Part shown: positions 33,314 through 41,440 of the stretch, piece by piece
Layout of the letters: each line of letters starts with the position of its first letter
Numbering within the stretch: the first letter of the stretch is position 1
From: Chryseobacterium sp. OV279
Lineage (GTDB): Bacteria; Bacteroidota; Bacteroidia; Flavobacteriales; Weeksellaceae
DNA: 64,000 nt
Reading direction: 5' to 3'
Assembly (NCBI RefSeq): GCF_900128945.1
Contig: NZ_FQUD01000005.1
Coordinates: forward strand, 186,001 to 250,000
Notes under the pieces: generated by a model
Told to the model about the DNA's origin: nothing
The model's input: only the letters and a program-made list of their open reading frames with translations
Databases searched by the model: none
Program-made: the position numbers and the translations under genes

Positions 33314-33901
33314 ATGAAAGATCTTTTTATAAAACGGTTTCAGTACTATAAATCTCTCGGGGATAAATCATTCGGACAGCTTTCTGATGAACAGATTTTC
33401 TGGCAGTATAATGATGAAAGTAATTCCATAGCCGTTATCGTAAAACATATCGGTGGAAATATGCTTTCAAGATGGACGAATTTCCTGACGGAAGACGGAG
33501 AAAAGCCGTGGCGTAACCGCGATGATGAATTTGTCAATACCTTTACGACCAAACAGGAAGTGATTGATTGCTGGGAAGCAGGCTGGAAATGTCTTTTTGA
33601 AGGTTTGGATCAGATTAATGATGAAAATATACATCATACCATTTATTTAAGAGGTGAGGCCCATTCGGTTTTGGATGCTGTCTGTCGTCAGTTGGCTCAT
33701 TATCCGTACCATATCGGACAGATCGTTTATATTGCGAAAATGATGAAGAATGATGACTGGAAAACACTTTCCATTGAAAGAAACAAGTCTCAGGAATTTA
33801 ATAATGAAATGAAAGACCGGTTTTCCAATGAAAATGCAGATTCCAATTCATCACCCGTATGCTTTCAAAACAGCCCTGAAATAAGGGATGAATATAAATA
33901 A
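33314..33901 (+). CDS. DUF1572 (DinB-like) protein
   Basis: A 195-residue protein from ATG 33314; a TTG at 33293 adds seven residues but is not favoured. It matches DUF1572 with a DinB/YfiT-like four-helix bundle: SNSIAVIVKHIGGNMLSRWTNFLTEDGEKPWRNRDDEF and VCRQLAHYPYHIGQIVYIAKM. The histidines in VKHIGGN and AHYPYHIGQ could form the metal site of DinB-like thiol transferases. The function is unproven. It is upstream of mtaB but separated by a promoter-like box. Confidence 0.8.
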   Translation: MKDLFIKRFQYYKSLGDKSFGQLSDEQIFWQYNDESNSIAVIVKHIGGNMLSRWTNFLTEDGEKPWRNRDDEFVNTFTTKQEVIDCWEAGWKCLFEGLDQINDENIHHTIYLRGEAHSVLDAVCRQLAHYPYHIGQIVYIAKMMKNDDWKTLSIERNKSQEFNNEMKDRFSNENADSNSSPVCFQNSPEIRDEYK

Positions 33902-33937
33902 TAGACTGAATCGATTCAGAATTATTATTAAAATTAC

Positions 33938-33945
33938 TATCTTTG
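33938..33945 (+). promoter_or_regulatory. Putative -7 box of mtaB
   Basis: TATCTTTG matches TAnnTTTG 26 bases before ATG 33972, and the following GCACC is also seen after the tRNA promoters at 38.8 and 39.3 kb. Confidence 0.6.
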
Positions 33946-33971
33946 CACCCAGAAAATTCAGGAGTAATAAA

Positions 33972-35318
33972 ATGTCTACTTTTCACGGAACTGCCGCATT
34001 TCATACACTTGGCTGCAAATTAAATTTTGCGGAAACATCTACTATTGCCCGTCAATTAACAGATGCAGGTTATGACAAAGTAAGTTTTGATGAGAAGGCA
34101 GATGTTTATGTGATCAATACCTGTTCGGTAACTGAAAACGCTGACCGTGAATGTAAACTTCACGTGAAGAGAGCCATGAAAGCCAATCCGGAAGGGCTGG
34201 TGGTGATTGTTGGATGTTATGCACAATTGAAACCTGAAGAAATCTCACAGATCAATGGAGTAGATCTTGTCCTAGGAGCGAAAGAAAAATTCAATATTCT
34301 AAGCTACCTTGACGACCTGGAAAAAAGGGATAATGAAGGAATTGTTCATTCATGCGAAATTGAAGAAACCGATTTCTTTATCGGAAGCTATTCAATCGGT
34401 GACAGAACAAGAGCTTTCCTGAAAGTACAGGATGGATGCGACTACAAATGTACCTACTGTACCATTCCACTGGCAAGAGGAATTTCACGTTCAGACACCA
34501 TCGAGAACGTCATTAAAAATGCCAAAGAAATTGCTGAAAGAGACATCAAAGAAATCGTTCTTACCGGTGTGAATATCGGTGATTACGGTAAAGGTGAGTT
34601 CGGTAATAAGAGACATGAACATACTTTCCTGGACTTAATTTCAGAGCTTGATCAGGTAGAAGGCATCGAAAGAATACGTATTTCTTCCATTGAGCCGAAT
34701 CTTTTGAAAGACGAAAGTATTGACCTTGTTTCAAAAAGCAAAAGTTTTGTTCCGCATTTCCACATTCCGCTACAGTCGGGATGCGATGATCTGTTGAAAA
34801 AAATGAAACGCCGCTATCTTACGAAACTCTATAACGACAGAGTGAATAAGATCCGCGAGGTAATGCCTGATGCGGCTATCGGTGTAGATGTTATTGTAGG
34901 ATTCCCGGGTGAAACAGAAGAAAAATTCATGGAAACGTATAACTTCCTGAATGAGCTTCCCATCACTTATCTTCACGTATTCACCTATTCTGAAAGAGAA
35001 AATACGGAAGCAGCAGATATGGACGGTGTCGTTCCTATTCCTGAAAGAAAAAAAAGAAATAAAATGCTCAGAATACTTTCTGAAAAGAAAAAGATGGCAT
35101 TTTATCAGACCCAACTTGGAAAAACGCTTCCTGTTCTTTGGGAGCACGAAAATAAAGACGGCAAAATGTATGGCTTCACAGAAAACTATGTGAGAGTCCA
35201 GAAAGATTTTGATCCCGCATTCGTTAATCAGATTGAATTTCTAAATTTAGAAAAAATCCTGTCAGATGGCACGGTTTCTGTGCAGTCATCCTTCGAAAGT
35301 TTTTTAGCAAAAGCGTAG
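33972..35318 (+). CDS. mtaB: tRNA t6A37 methylthiotransferase MtaB
   Basis: A 448-residue radical-SAM enzyme from ATG 33972; the frame extends upstream to 33888 but that would include the promoter. N-terminal UPF0004 cysteines are in TLGCKLN, INTCSVT and IVGCYAQ. The radical-SAM cluster motif CxxxCxxC is CDYKCTYC in QDGCDYKCTYCTIPLARG. The C-terminal TRAM-like domain includes VLWEHEN. MtaB adds a methylthio group to t6A at position 37 of ANN-decoding tRNAs, which includes tRNA-Lys, three copies of which lie 4-5 kb away. Motifs and length are complete. Confidence 0.93.
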   Translation: MSTFHGTAAFHTLGCKLNFAETSTIARQLTDAGYDKVSFDEKADVYVINTCSVTENADRECKLHVKRAMKANPEGLVVIVGCYAQLKPEEISQINGVDLVLGAKEKFNILSYLDDLEKRDNEGIVHSCEIEETDFFIGSYSIGDRTRAFLKVQDGCDYKCTYCTIPLARGISRSDTIENVIKNAKEIAERDIKEIVLTGVNIGDYGKGEFGNKRHEHTFLDLISELDQVEGIERIRISSIEPNLLKDESIDLVSKSKSFVPHFHIPLQSGCDDLLKKMKRRYLTKLYNDRVNKIREVMPDAAIGVDVIVGFPGETEEKFMETYNFLNELPITYLHVFTYSERENTEAADMDGVVPIPERKKRNKMLRILSEKKKMAFYQTQLGKTLPVLWEHENKDGKMYGFTENYVRVQKDFDPAFVNQIEFLNLEKILSDGTVSVQSSFESFLAKA

Positions 35319-35370
35319 TCTCTTTGCAAAAATTCCACTAAATTTATTTTAACTTTAAATAACTACATTC

Positions 35371-36888
35371 ATGAGAGATAAGTTTTTATCTTGGGGAATT
35401 GTATTAGTAACTGCTACATGGATTGTCGCATTACTGATCAGAGCGCATTATTGGATACCCATCCTGTTAACTGCCATCTATGCATTGGGTGTTTACAATG
35501 CTTACCAGTCGAAACACGCTATTTTGAGGAACTTCCCGGTCCTGGGATACTTCAGGTACTTTTTCGAAAGTATTTCACCAGAAATGCAGCAGTATTTCAT
35601 CGAAAGGGAGACAGACGGGAAGCCATTTCCCAGAAACCAGCGTTCTGCAGTGTACAGACGTGCGAAGAACTTAAGTGACACTGTTGCTTTTGGAACACAG
35701 TTAGAAGTTAATCACAGAAAATATGAAGGCATCAAGCATTCCATCTATGCCAAATCTCCGGTAGAAGAACTGCCAAGAGTTTGGGTAGGCGGAGAGCAAT
35801 GTACACAGCCTTACCATGCTTCACTTTTCAATATCTCAGCGATGAGTTTTGGAGCGTTGAGCGACAGAGCACAGATGTCTTTAAACAGAGGTGCTAAAAA
35901 AGGAAATTTCTACCATAACACAGGAGAAGGAGGTATTTCTCCCTATCACATGGAAGGAGGTGACCTTTGCTGGCAGATCGGGACCGGATATTTTGGGTGT
36001 CGTAATGAAGAAGGGAAATTTAACCCTGAACTGTTTAAACAGTATTCTACCCTTCCTAATGTAAAGATGGTCGAAATTAAGCTGTCTCAAGGGGCAAAGC
36101 CGGGACATGGTGGTGTACTTCCGGGTGTGAAGAATACACCGGAGATTGCAAAGATCCGTCACGTCACTCCTGGAATGACCGTTATTTCACCGCCGTCCCA
36201 CAGTTCATTTTCTGATGCTGCAGGTCTTTTGAGGTTTGTTCAGCAGCTGAGAGAGCTTTCAGGAGGAAAACCGGTTGGTTTTAAACTTTGTATCGGTGAT
36301 ACTAAAGAATTCGAAGATATCTGCGTACAGATGAATGTTTTAAAAATCTACCCTGATTTTATTACGATAGATGGAGCAGAAGGAGGAACAGGAGCTGCAC
36401 CGCCGGAATTCTCGGATGGAGTAGGGATGCCTTTGGAGCCTGCTTTGATTTTCGTTAACAGAACACTGAATAATTACAATTTAAGAAGTAAATTAAGAGT
36501 AATTGCCAGCGGAAAAGTACTGACGAGTTTAGATATTCTGAGAGCCGTAGCAATGGGTGCGGATATGTGTAATAACGCAAGAGGATTTATGTTCTCGCTG
36601 GGATGTATCCAGGCTTTAAGATGTAACAATAACAATTGTCCTACGGGAGTGGCCACTCAGGATAAAATGCTGGTTAAAGGTCTTGATGTTACTGATAAAA
36701 GTGAAAGAGTATACCATTTCCACAAAAATACATTACACACGTGCAATGAACTGATTGCAGCCGCAGGAAGAAGTTCTTACGAAGAAGTAGATGCCACCAT
36801 GTTTATGAGAGGAGATGAGTTCGATCATCTGGCAGATCTTTATTTTCCTGATATTTTAGGAAATGTAAAGCAGAAAGCAAAATATTAA
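35371..36888 (+). CDS. FMN-binding glutamate synthase-family protein
   Basis: A 505-residue protein with two N-terminal membrane helices (ILVTATWIVALLIRAHYWIPILLTAIYALGV region) followed by the FMN/iron-sulfur half of a glutamate synthase large subunit. Seen are FNISAMSFGALS, EGGISPYHMEGGD, KLCIGDTKEFEDIC, TIDGAEGGTGAAPPEFSD and the cluster region RCNNNNCPTGVATQD. The glutaminase domain is absent, as in YerD-like proteins. The membrane anchor suggests an electron donor at the inner membrane. Its substrate is not known. It is followed by a bidirectional terminator. Confidence 0.88.
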   Translation: MRDKFLSWGIVLVTATWIVALLIRAHYWIPILLTAIYALGVYNAYQSKHAILRNFPVLGYFRYFFESISPEMQQYFIERETDGKPFPRNQRSAVYRRAKNLSDTVAFGTQLEVNHRKYEGIKHSIYAKSPVEELPRVWVGGEQCTQPYHASLFNISAMSFGALSDRAQMSLNRGAKKGNFYHNTGEGGISPYHMEGGDLCWQIGTGYFGCRNEEGKFNPELFKQYSTLPNVKMVEIKLSQGAKPGHGGVLPGVKNTPEIAKIRHVTPGMTVISPPSHSSFSDAAGLLRFVQQLRELSGGKPVGFKLCIGDTKEFEDICVQMNVLKIYPDFITIDGAEGGTGAAPPEFSDGVGMPLEPALIFVNRTLNNYNLRSKLRVIASGKVLTSLDILRAVAMGADMCNNARGFMFSLGCIQALRCNNNNCPTGVATQDKMLVKGLDVTDKSERVYHFHKNTLHTCNELIAAAGRSSYEEVDATMFMRGDEFDHLADLYFPDILGNVKQKAKY

Positions 36889-36905
36889 AAAAGTATATAA
36901 AAACG

Positions 36906-36936
36906 AAAACCGCCTTCATTTGAAGGCGGTTTTGTT
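36906..36936. terminator. Bidirectional terminator
   Basis: AAAACCGCCTTCA/TGAAGGCGGTTTT, a 13-bp stem with a short TT-rich loop, sits between two convergent genes with A-run and T-run at the two sides. Confidence 0.85.
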
Positions 36937-36957
36937 ATCTTGTTTATGTTAGGTTTA

Positions 36958-37704
36958 TTATTGTCCTGCAGGTCTGTCTGCTCTTCCGTATACCTGGAAA
37001 TTGAAAATAATAGTATTGTTTCTTAATGAAAAAGAAGCATTATAAGGGAAGTGAGGATCTCTTGCGAAAGCTGCTCTGGAAGGTACTATAATGACTCCCT
37101 GAAGATTATAAGGTGATCCGCTTGGAAGGTTGTTAAAAGCTTTGAATTTTTGAATTGCTTCCTGGAAACCTTCGATTTCGTAATAACTTCTCTGTTTGGC
37201 AGCGGTAGCAGTAGCTGCATCTAAAACAGACTGCTTTACATAATAAAACATCGGGTCCACCAGTGGAAGACCGGTACCATTAATTGTATTGGTGATAGCA
37301 AGTGTAGAAAGGAAAGAAATATTTCCGTCCGTATTGCCCGCCAAATACCCTGTAGTTCTCATCATGACAGTAAGAATGTCTTTCGGAGCAATCGTTTTTT
37401 CTTCGCTTGGGGAAGGCTGTGCGCCATCTCTCATGATGTATATCGTTCCGGAAGGAAGTGTTTCATAAGGCATATCAGATAATTTCTTTTCATTATCATC
37501 ACTGGCATCCGTTGTACTGAAAGGTTTTATATTTCCCTGAGCATCCAGATAATTTTCGCTCATAAACTTCTTAATGGCCTGATCGTCATAACTGTTTTGA
37601 ACGGCGATGTCATCCGGTTCTTTATAAGTTTCAACTTCATCATCTTTCTTACATGCAGAAAAACATAAAGATCCCGCAAGGATATATAAAAATATTTTTT
37701 TCAT
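36958..37704 (-). CDS. FKBP-type peptidyl-prolyl isomerase-like lipoprotein
   Basis: A 248-residue lipoprotein (lipobox LCFSAC, Cys18, then KKDDE, a typical surface-export motif in Bacteroidota). The C-terminal half is FKBP-like: YYEIEGFQEAIQKFKAFNN, NLQGVIIVPSRAAFARDPHFPYN, SLRNNTIIFNFQVY. This is the shape of flavobacterial PPIases related to GldI, though several FKBP catalytic aromatic residues are not obvious, so it may be a chaperone. It is monocistronic. Confidence 0.65.
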   Translation of the reverse strand: MKKIFLYILAGSLCFSACKKDDEVETYKEPDDIAVQNSYDDQAIKKFMSENYLDAQGNIKPFSTTDASDDNEKKLSDMPYETLPSGTIYIMRDGAQPSPSEEKTIAPKDILTVMMRTTGYLAGNTDGNISFLSTLAITNTINGTGLPLVDPMFYYVKQSVLDAATATAAKQRSYYEIEGFQEAIQKFKAFNNLPSGSPYNLQGVIIVPSRAAFARDPHFPYNASFSLRNNTIIFNFQVYGRADRPAGQ

Positions 37705-37759
37705 TTCAAAAAACTTTAATTACTTTACAAATAATATAACGGCAAAAGTATAAAAAATT

Positions 37760-38212
37760 ATGAGAATAGATAAATTTTTATGGTGCATTCGTTTTTATAA
37801 GACGAGAAGTATTGCAACAGAGGAAATTAAGAAGAACAGAGTTTCGATAGGAACGTCTGCCGTAAAGTCGTCTAAAGAGGTAAAAGTAGGAGATGTTATC
37901 AAGATCCGCAAAAATCAGATCGATTATAAAATAAAGGTCATTCAGATTCCTAAAAGCAGGCTGGGAGCGAAGCTGGTTCCCCTTCACATACAGGATGTGA
38001 CGGATAAAGAGCAGTACGAACTATTAAAACTTCGTAAAATGTCACAGGACTATTACAGGATTAAAGGGGAGGGAAGACCTACCAAAAGAGACCGGAGAGA
38101 TATGGATGAGTATGTAGGAAATGACATTGCCTCAGACTTTACAGACTGGGATGATTTCTTTGGTGAAACAGCGGACGGACCCGAAAATGAGAGTACCGAA
38201 AACGAAGATTAA
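37760..38212 (+). CDS. RNA-binding S4 domain protein (Hsp15-like)
   Basis: A 150-residue protein. Residues 1-60 are an S4 domain: MRIDKFLWCIRFYKTRSIATEEIKKNRVSI followed by the VKVGDVIKIRK strand. This layout is that of HslR/Hsp15, which rescues 50S subunits with stuck peptidyl-tRNA. A long acidic C-terminal tail (DDFFGETADGPENESTENED) is unusual relative to the E. coli protein but common in Flavobacteriia. It is divergent from the FKBP-like gene and convergent with aroK. Confidence 0.87.
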   Translation: MRIDKFLWCIRFYKTRSIATEEIKKNRVSIGTSAVKSSKEVKVGDVIKIRKNQIDYKIKVIQIPKSRLGAKLVPLHIQDVTDKEQYELLKLRKMSQDYYRIKGEGRPTKRDRRDMDEYVGNDIASDFTDWDDFFGETADGPENESTENED

Positions 38213-38216
38213 GAAT

Positions 38217-38243
38217 AAAAAAGCTCTAGAGATAGAGCTTTTC
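38217..38243. terminator. Terminator between the S4 gene and aroK
   Basis: AAAAGCTCT/AGAGCTTTT with loop AGAGAT lies immediately after the S4 stop and overlaps the aroK stop region. T-tracts on both strands support action in both directions. Confidence 0.75.
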
Positions 38244-38741
38244 TATTATTTCCTGAACAATGTCATCCGGATCTCTGGAATCTGTATTGACACTGAACTG
38301 TGCTTTGCTGTAAAATACATTTCGCTCAAATAAATGCTTGGCAATAAATTCCGGCAGATCTTCATCAGAAATATTGGCAATTAAAGGCCTTTTTTCTTTC
38401 TGCTTGGTGAGCCTTTCAAATAAAGTATTGACAGACGCTCTTAAAAATATACTTTTAGAACTATTATTGATAATTTCCATATTATTATAGTAAACCGGAG
38501 TTCCTCCTCCAAGGCTTAAAACCAGATTTTCTTCCGATGCAAGAATCTCTTCCAAGGCCTCTCGTTCCAGCTTTCTAAAGTGGATTTCACCCTTTTTTTC
38601 GAAAATCTCAGGAATGGTTAATTTATTTCTCCTGGAAATCTCTTTATCGAGGTCAATTAGTCTAAAATTTATTTTGTCGCTTAATATTTTGGAAATGTGA
38701 GATTTGCCACATCCCATGTATCCGATCAGTGAAATAACCAT
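38226..38741 (-). CDS. aroK: Shikimate kinase
   Basis: A 171-residue P-loop kinase that phosphorylates shikimate in aromatic amino-acid synthesis. Walker A is GYMGCGKS (residues 7-14), the shikimate-binding DLDKEI is at ~32, and GGGTPVYY is near 80; the LID-like KEKRPL carries an Arg. The length is normal. It has its own leader upstream of the tRNA cluster, and the minus-strand box CAAATTTG lies ~15 bases before the start. Confidence 0.93.
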   Translation of the reverse strand: MVISLIGYMGCGKSHISKILSDKINFRLIDLDKEISRRNKLTIPEIFEKKGEIHFRKLEREALEEILASEENLVLSLGGGTPVYYNNMEIINNSSKSIFLRASVNTLFERLTKQKEKRPLIANISDEDLPEFIAKHLFERNVFYSKAQFSVNTDSRDPDDIVQEIIEKLYL

Positions 38742-38773
38742 GAATTTTTTTTAAACAAATTTGCAAAAAAGTT

Positions 38774-38802
38774 TTGAGATAACGAAAAAACACATATCTT
38801 TG
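38774..38802 (+). promoter_or_regulatory. Promoter of the first tRNA-Lys gene
   Basis: TTG (38774-38776), 18 bases, TATCTTTG (38795-38802). Downstream is a leader with ACATTATTCAAATG and GATAAAGTGACC that recurs before the third tRNA-Lys gene. Confidence 0.75.
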
Positions 38803-38855
38803 CACCACTGAAAACGAGGGACATTATTCAAATGTAAATCGTAGATAAAGTGACC

Positions 38856-38928
38856 GACTCGGTAGCTCAGCTGGTAGAGCAATACACTTTTAATGTATGG
38901 GTCCTGGGTTCGAATCCCAGCCGGGTCA
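38856..38928 (+). tRNA. tRNA-Lys (anticodon TTT), copy 1
   Basis: A 73-base cloverleaf: acceptor GACTCGG/CCGGGTC with discriminator A, D arm GCTC/GAGC, anticodon arm ATACA/TGTAT with loop CTTTTAA, T arm CTGGG/CCCAG. CCA is not encoded. Identical in sequence to copies 2 and 3. Confidence 0.97.
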
Positions 38929-38966
38929 CAAGCGAAAAAGATTACTAGATTTTTGTAATTTTTAAT

Positions 38967-39049
38967 GCCTGCGTGGTGAAATTGGTAGACACGCCATCTT
39001 GAGGGGGTGGTTTCCTAAGGATGTGCTGGTTCGAGTCCAGTCGCAGGCA
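38967..39049 (+). tRNA. tRNA-Leu (anticodon GAG)
   Basis: An 83-base class II tRNA: acceptor GCCTGCG/CGCAGGC, discriminator A, anticodon arm CCATC/GGTGG with loop TTGAGGG, long variable arm TTTCCTAAGGATGT, T arm GCTGG/CCAGT. It reads CUC and CUU. CCA is not encoded. Confidence 0.95.
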
Positions 39050-39105
39050 CTGCAACGAATATTTAATGATTATTAATGAATTTATTTTCATTTTTAATTG
39101 TGGCC

Positions 39106-39178
39106 GACTCGGTAGCTCAGCTGGTAGAGCAATACACTTTTAATGTATGGGTCCTGGGTTCGAATCCCAGCCGGGTCA
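39106..39178 (+). tRNA. tRNA-Lys (anticodon TTT), copy 2
   Basis: Identical 73-base sequence to copy 1, followed by two terminators (39183 and 39234). It is probably read from the promoter at 38774 with copy 1 and tRNA-Leu. Confidence 0.97.
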
Positions 39179-39182
39179 CAAG

Positions 39183-39205
39183 TTTACTGAAAAGTAAATT
39201 TTTTT
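39183..39205 (+). terminator. Terminator directly after tRNA-Lys copy 2
   Basis: TTTACT-GAAA-AGTAAA followed by seven T, four bases after the tRNA end. The same sequence follows copy 3. Confidence 0.8.
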
Positions 39206-39233
39206 CATATTAATATTTTGTGATTTGGTGTTT

Positions 39234-39264
39234 CAAAGGTCTCCGCAAGAGACCTTTGATTTTT
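39234..39264 (+). terminator. Second terminator after tRNA-Lys copy 2
   Basis: CAAAGGTCTC/GAGACCTTTG (perfect 10-bp stem, loop CGCAA) followed by ATTTTT. It recurs after copy 3 with one G-U change. Confidence 0.85.
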
Positions 39265-39286
39265 ATAAAAAAACTTATATTAACTA

Positions 39287-39316
39287 TTGCAGGAGTAAAA
39301 AAAAGTTGTATCTTTG
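39287..39316 (+). promoter_or_regulatory. Promoter of tRNA-Lys copy 3
   Basis: TTG (39287-39289), 19 bases, TATCTTTG (39309-39316), followed by GCACC and the same kind of leader (TTATTCAAATG, GATAAAGTGACC) as before copy 1. Confidence 0.75.
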
Positions 39317-39368
39317 CACCTCCTAAAACGAAGGTTATTATTCAAATGCAATCGTTGATAAAGTGACC

Positions 39369-39441
39369 GACTCGGTAGCTCAGCTGGTAGAGCAATACAC
39401 TTTTAATGTATGGGTCCTGGGTTCGAATCCCAGCCGGGTCA
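39369..39441 (+). tRNA. tRNA-Lys (anticodon TTT), copy 3
   Basis: Identical 73-base sequence. The block 39369-39527 is a near-copy of 39106-39264 (tRNA plus both terminators), and its leader resembles that of copy 1, so this gene looks like a product of local duplication. Confidence 0.97.
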
Positions 39442-39445
39442 CAAG

Positions 39446-39468
39446 TTTACTGAAAAGTAAATTTTTTT
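39446..39468 (+). terminator. Terminator directly after tRNA-Lys copy 3
   Basis: TTTACT-GAAA-AGTAAA plus seven T; identical to the element after copy 2. Confidence 0.8.
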
Positions 39469-39496
39469 CATATTAATATTTTGTGATTTGGTGTAT

Positions 39497-39530
39497 CAAA
39501 GGTTTCCTCAAGAGACCTTTGATTTTTTTT
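39497..39530 (+). terminator. Second terminator after tRNA-Lys copy 3
   Basis: CAAAGGTTTC/GAGACCTTTG with one G-U pair replacing the G-C of the first copy, then eight T. The change keeps the stem. Confidence 0.82.
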
Positions 39531-39554
39531 TGGTATATACTGTATGTACAGAAA

Positions 39555-39593
39555 AGAAAAGCTCTGGTCTATAAGATCAGAGCTTTTCTTTTT
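39555..39593. terminator. Long bidirectional terminator facing panC
   Basis: A 16-bp stem AGAAAAGCTCTGGTCT/AGATCAGAGCTTTTCT (one G-U) with loop ATA. A- and T-runs on both sides suit it to ending panC (minus) and tRNA read-through (plus). Confidence 0.85.
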
Positions 39594-39636
39594 ATATAAA
39601 ATACACACGTGTATTTTGTTGAACACTTGTTTAATA

Positions 39637-40485
39637 TTAATCCAGATGCATATTATCAATTAATCTCACGCCATCCACTACAACCACGATGAATGCTCTG
39701 TATTTTCTGTCTTTATAGAAGAAATCGGTTTCTTTCAGGGTGTCTTCATCAGCGATCAGAAAATATTCTAATTTCATTCCATGCTCATGATCGAAAATAT
39801 CCGTTACTCTTTCTTTTATTTCAGGGATGGTTACGGTCCGGAACCAGTCGTTTACTTTAATTAAGGTCTGATAAATCACTTTTGAAGTTTCTTTTCGATC
39901 TTCGTGAAGTCTTTGGTTTCTTGAGCTCAAGGCAAGACCGTTTTCAGCTCTGTAAATAGAAACGCCTGTTACCTTTACGGGAAGCTGCTTCTTTTCCACC
40001 ATTTTCTTAATAATGGCAAGCTGCTGAAAGTCTTTTTCCCCGAAATAGGCATTGTCCGGTTTGATCTGTCTGAAAAGCTCTTCTACCACAGTTCCTACGC
40101 CGTCAAAGTGGCCCGGTCTGGATTTTCCCTCCATTTCATTTTCCAGTCCGTCAAAATCATAATGCTGACTTACTGTTTTTTCCGGATAAATATCGGCTAC
40201 CTCTGGGATGTACACAGCATCTACCAATCCTGAGTTTTTGAGGATCAGAATATCACGATTGATATCTCTCGGATACTTTTCCAGGTCTTCCGGATTATTA
40301 AATTGGGTTGGATTTACAAAAATTGAAGAAATTACGAGGTCATTATCTTTTCTGGCTTCTTCATACAGGGAAAGATGGCCCTTATGGAGCGCGCCCATAG
40401 TAGGGGCAAAGCCTATCTTTTTCCCCATTTCTTTCTGTCTTTCAATGAAATCCTGAAGGGTTTTCTTGTTCTTTATAATTTCCAT
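39637..40485 (-). CDS. panC: Pantothenate synthetase
   Basis: A 282-residue enzyme joining pantoate and beta-alanine with ATP. The HIGH-like motif is PTMGALHKGHLSL (28-40), with FVNPTQFNNPEDLEKYPR, the pantoate-site region RPGHFDGVGTVV and the KMSKS-like ALSSRNQRL. The length and motifs are complete. panD and panB are not adjacent. A minus-strand TATTTTTG box (40513-40506) precedes it, and it is divergent from the glycogen-synthase-like gene. Confidence 0.95.
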   Translation of the reverse strand: MEIIKNKKTLQDFIERQKEMGKKIGFAPTMGALHKGHLSLYEEARKDNDLVISSIFVNPTQFNNPEDLEKYPRDINRDILILKNSGLVDAVYIPEVADIYPEKTVSQHYDFDGLENEMEGKSRPGHFDGVGTVVEELFRQIKPDNAYFGEKDFQQLAIIKKMVEKKQLPVKVTGVSIYRAENGLALSSRNQRLHEDRKETSKVIYQTLIKVNDWFRTVTIPEIKERVTDIFDHEHGMKLEYFLIADEDTLKETDFFYKDRKYRAFIVVVVDGVRLIDNMHLD

Positions 40486-40505
40486 AGTTTATTTTAATAC
40501 TAATT

Positions 40506-40513
40506 CAAAAATA
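40506..40513 (-). promoter_or_regulatory. Putative -7 box of panC
   Basis: Minus-strand TATTTTTG matches TAnnTTTG, about 20 bases upstream of the panC start. Confidence 0.5.
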
Positions 40514-40609
40514 CTAAAAATATCACATAATTATATGAGTTTTTAATAATTTGGAAATAGGAATTATCGTAAAATAATGTTAATTAAAATAATGTTGGAT
40601 GTTTTTTTG

Positions 40610-40617
40610 TAATTTTG
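40610..40617 (+). promoter_or_regulatory. Putative -7 box of the glgA-like/DUF4270/glmS unit
   Basis: TAATTTTG followed by CAC, 39 bases before the first start codon. The -33 element is not clear. Confidence 0.5.
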
Positions 40618-40656
40618 CACATTAAAGCATTTTTACAAAAATATAGATAGAAATTT

Positions 40657-41427
40657 ATGCCGAATCAAAAAATACTGTACATTACTACAGAGATGTATCC
40701 ATATCAGGAAGATACGAATATGGCTGCAGTGGTAAACAAAATGGCACTTAAGATGCACAATGAAGGCAATGATGTAAGAGTTTTTATGCCAAGATTTGGA
40801 CAAATAAGTGAAAGAAAATTCCAACTTCATGAGGTGATCCGTCTTTCGGGAATGAACATTATTATCAATGACCTGGACCAGCCTTTGATTATTAAAGTAG
40901 CGTCTCTTCCGGGGGAAAGACTTCAGGTTTACTTTATTGACAACGAAGAATACTTCAAAAGAAAGCAATACTATGTCGATGACGAAGGGAATCCTTTTGA
41001 TGATAACGACGAAAGAGCAATTTTCTTTGCAAGAGGTGTTATCGAGACGATCAAAAAGCTGAACTGGGTGCCGGATGTGATCCACCTGAACGGATGGATG
41101 TCTTCTTTCGTTCCAATTTACCTTAAAACATATTACGAATCTGATACGTATTTCAAAGATGCCAAAATCGTTCTTTCCTTATACAATGAGAAGGACGCGG
41201 ATCTTGATAAAAATATCGCTGAAAAACTAGCATTCGATAATATTTCAGGATTAAAAGCGTTAGATAATCCGACAATCAAAAATTTTGTTATCGAAAGTAT
41301 GAATTACGTAGACATGGTGGTAAAAGGAGACGAGTTCCTGGACGAGGATCTTGATAAAGGTTTCAATGAAACTTCAGCTCCAAAATCAGAATACGTAGAC
41401 GTAGATTCTATAAACCAACTTTATTAA
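40657..41427 (+). CDS. Stand-alone glycogen-synthase N-terminal-domain protein
   Basis: A 256-residue protein with the GT5 N-domain fold: KILYITTEMYPYQEDTNMAAVVNKMALKMHNEGNDVRVFMPRFG, FIDNEEYFKRK, PDVIHLNGWMSSFVPIYLK. Full glycogen synthases run to ~470 residues and add a GT-B C-domain; that half is missing. The ADP-glucose-binding Lys-x-Gly-Gly (KTGGLGDV) is replaced by EDTNMAAVV. Such proteins are common in Flavobacteriia and are often annotated glycogen synthase, but this one is unlikely to make glycogen on its own. It is 13 bp upstream of a DUF4270 gene in the glmS unit. Confidence 0.75.
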   Translation: MPNQKILYITTEMYPYQEDTNMAAVVNKMALKMHNEGNDVRVFMPRFGQISERKFQLHEVIRLSGMNIIINDLDQPLIIKVASLPGERLQVYFIDNEEYFKRKQYYVDDEGNPFDDNDERAIFFARGVIETIKKLNWVPDVIHLNGWMSSFVPIYLKTYYESDTYFKDAKIVLSLYNEKDADLDKNIAEKLAFDNISGLKALDNPTIKNFVIESMNYVDMVVKGDEFLDEDLDKGFNETSAPKSEYVDVDSINQLY

Positions 41428-41440
41428 AAACACATTTTTA

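Noticed and set aside
38856..39441. tRNA-Lys cluster as an integration (attB) site of a mobile element
   Set aside because: No integrase, excisionase or direct repeat with a distant copy was found; the repeats are explained by local duplication.
39468..39659. Minus-strand frame of 63 codons between the tRNAs and panC
   Set aside because: It runs through two terminator hairpins and its composition is that of hairpin DNA.
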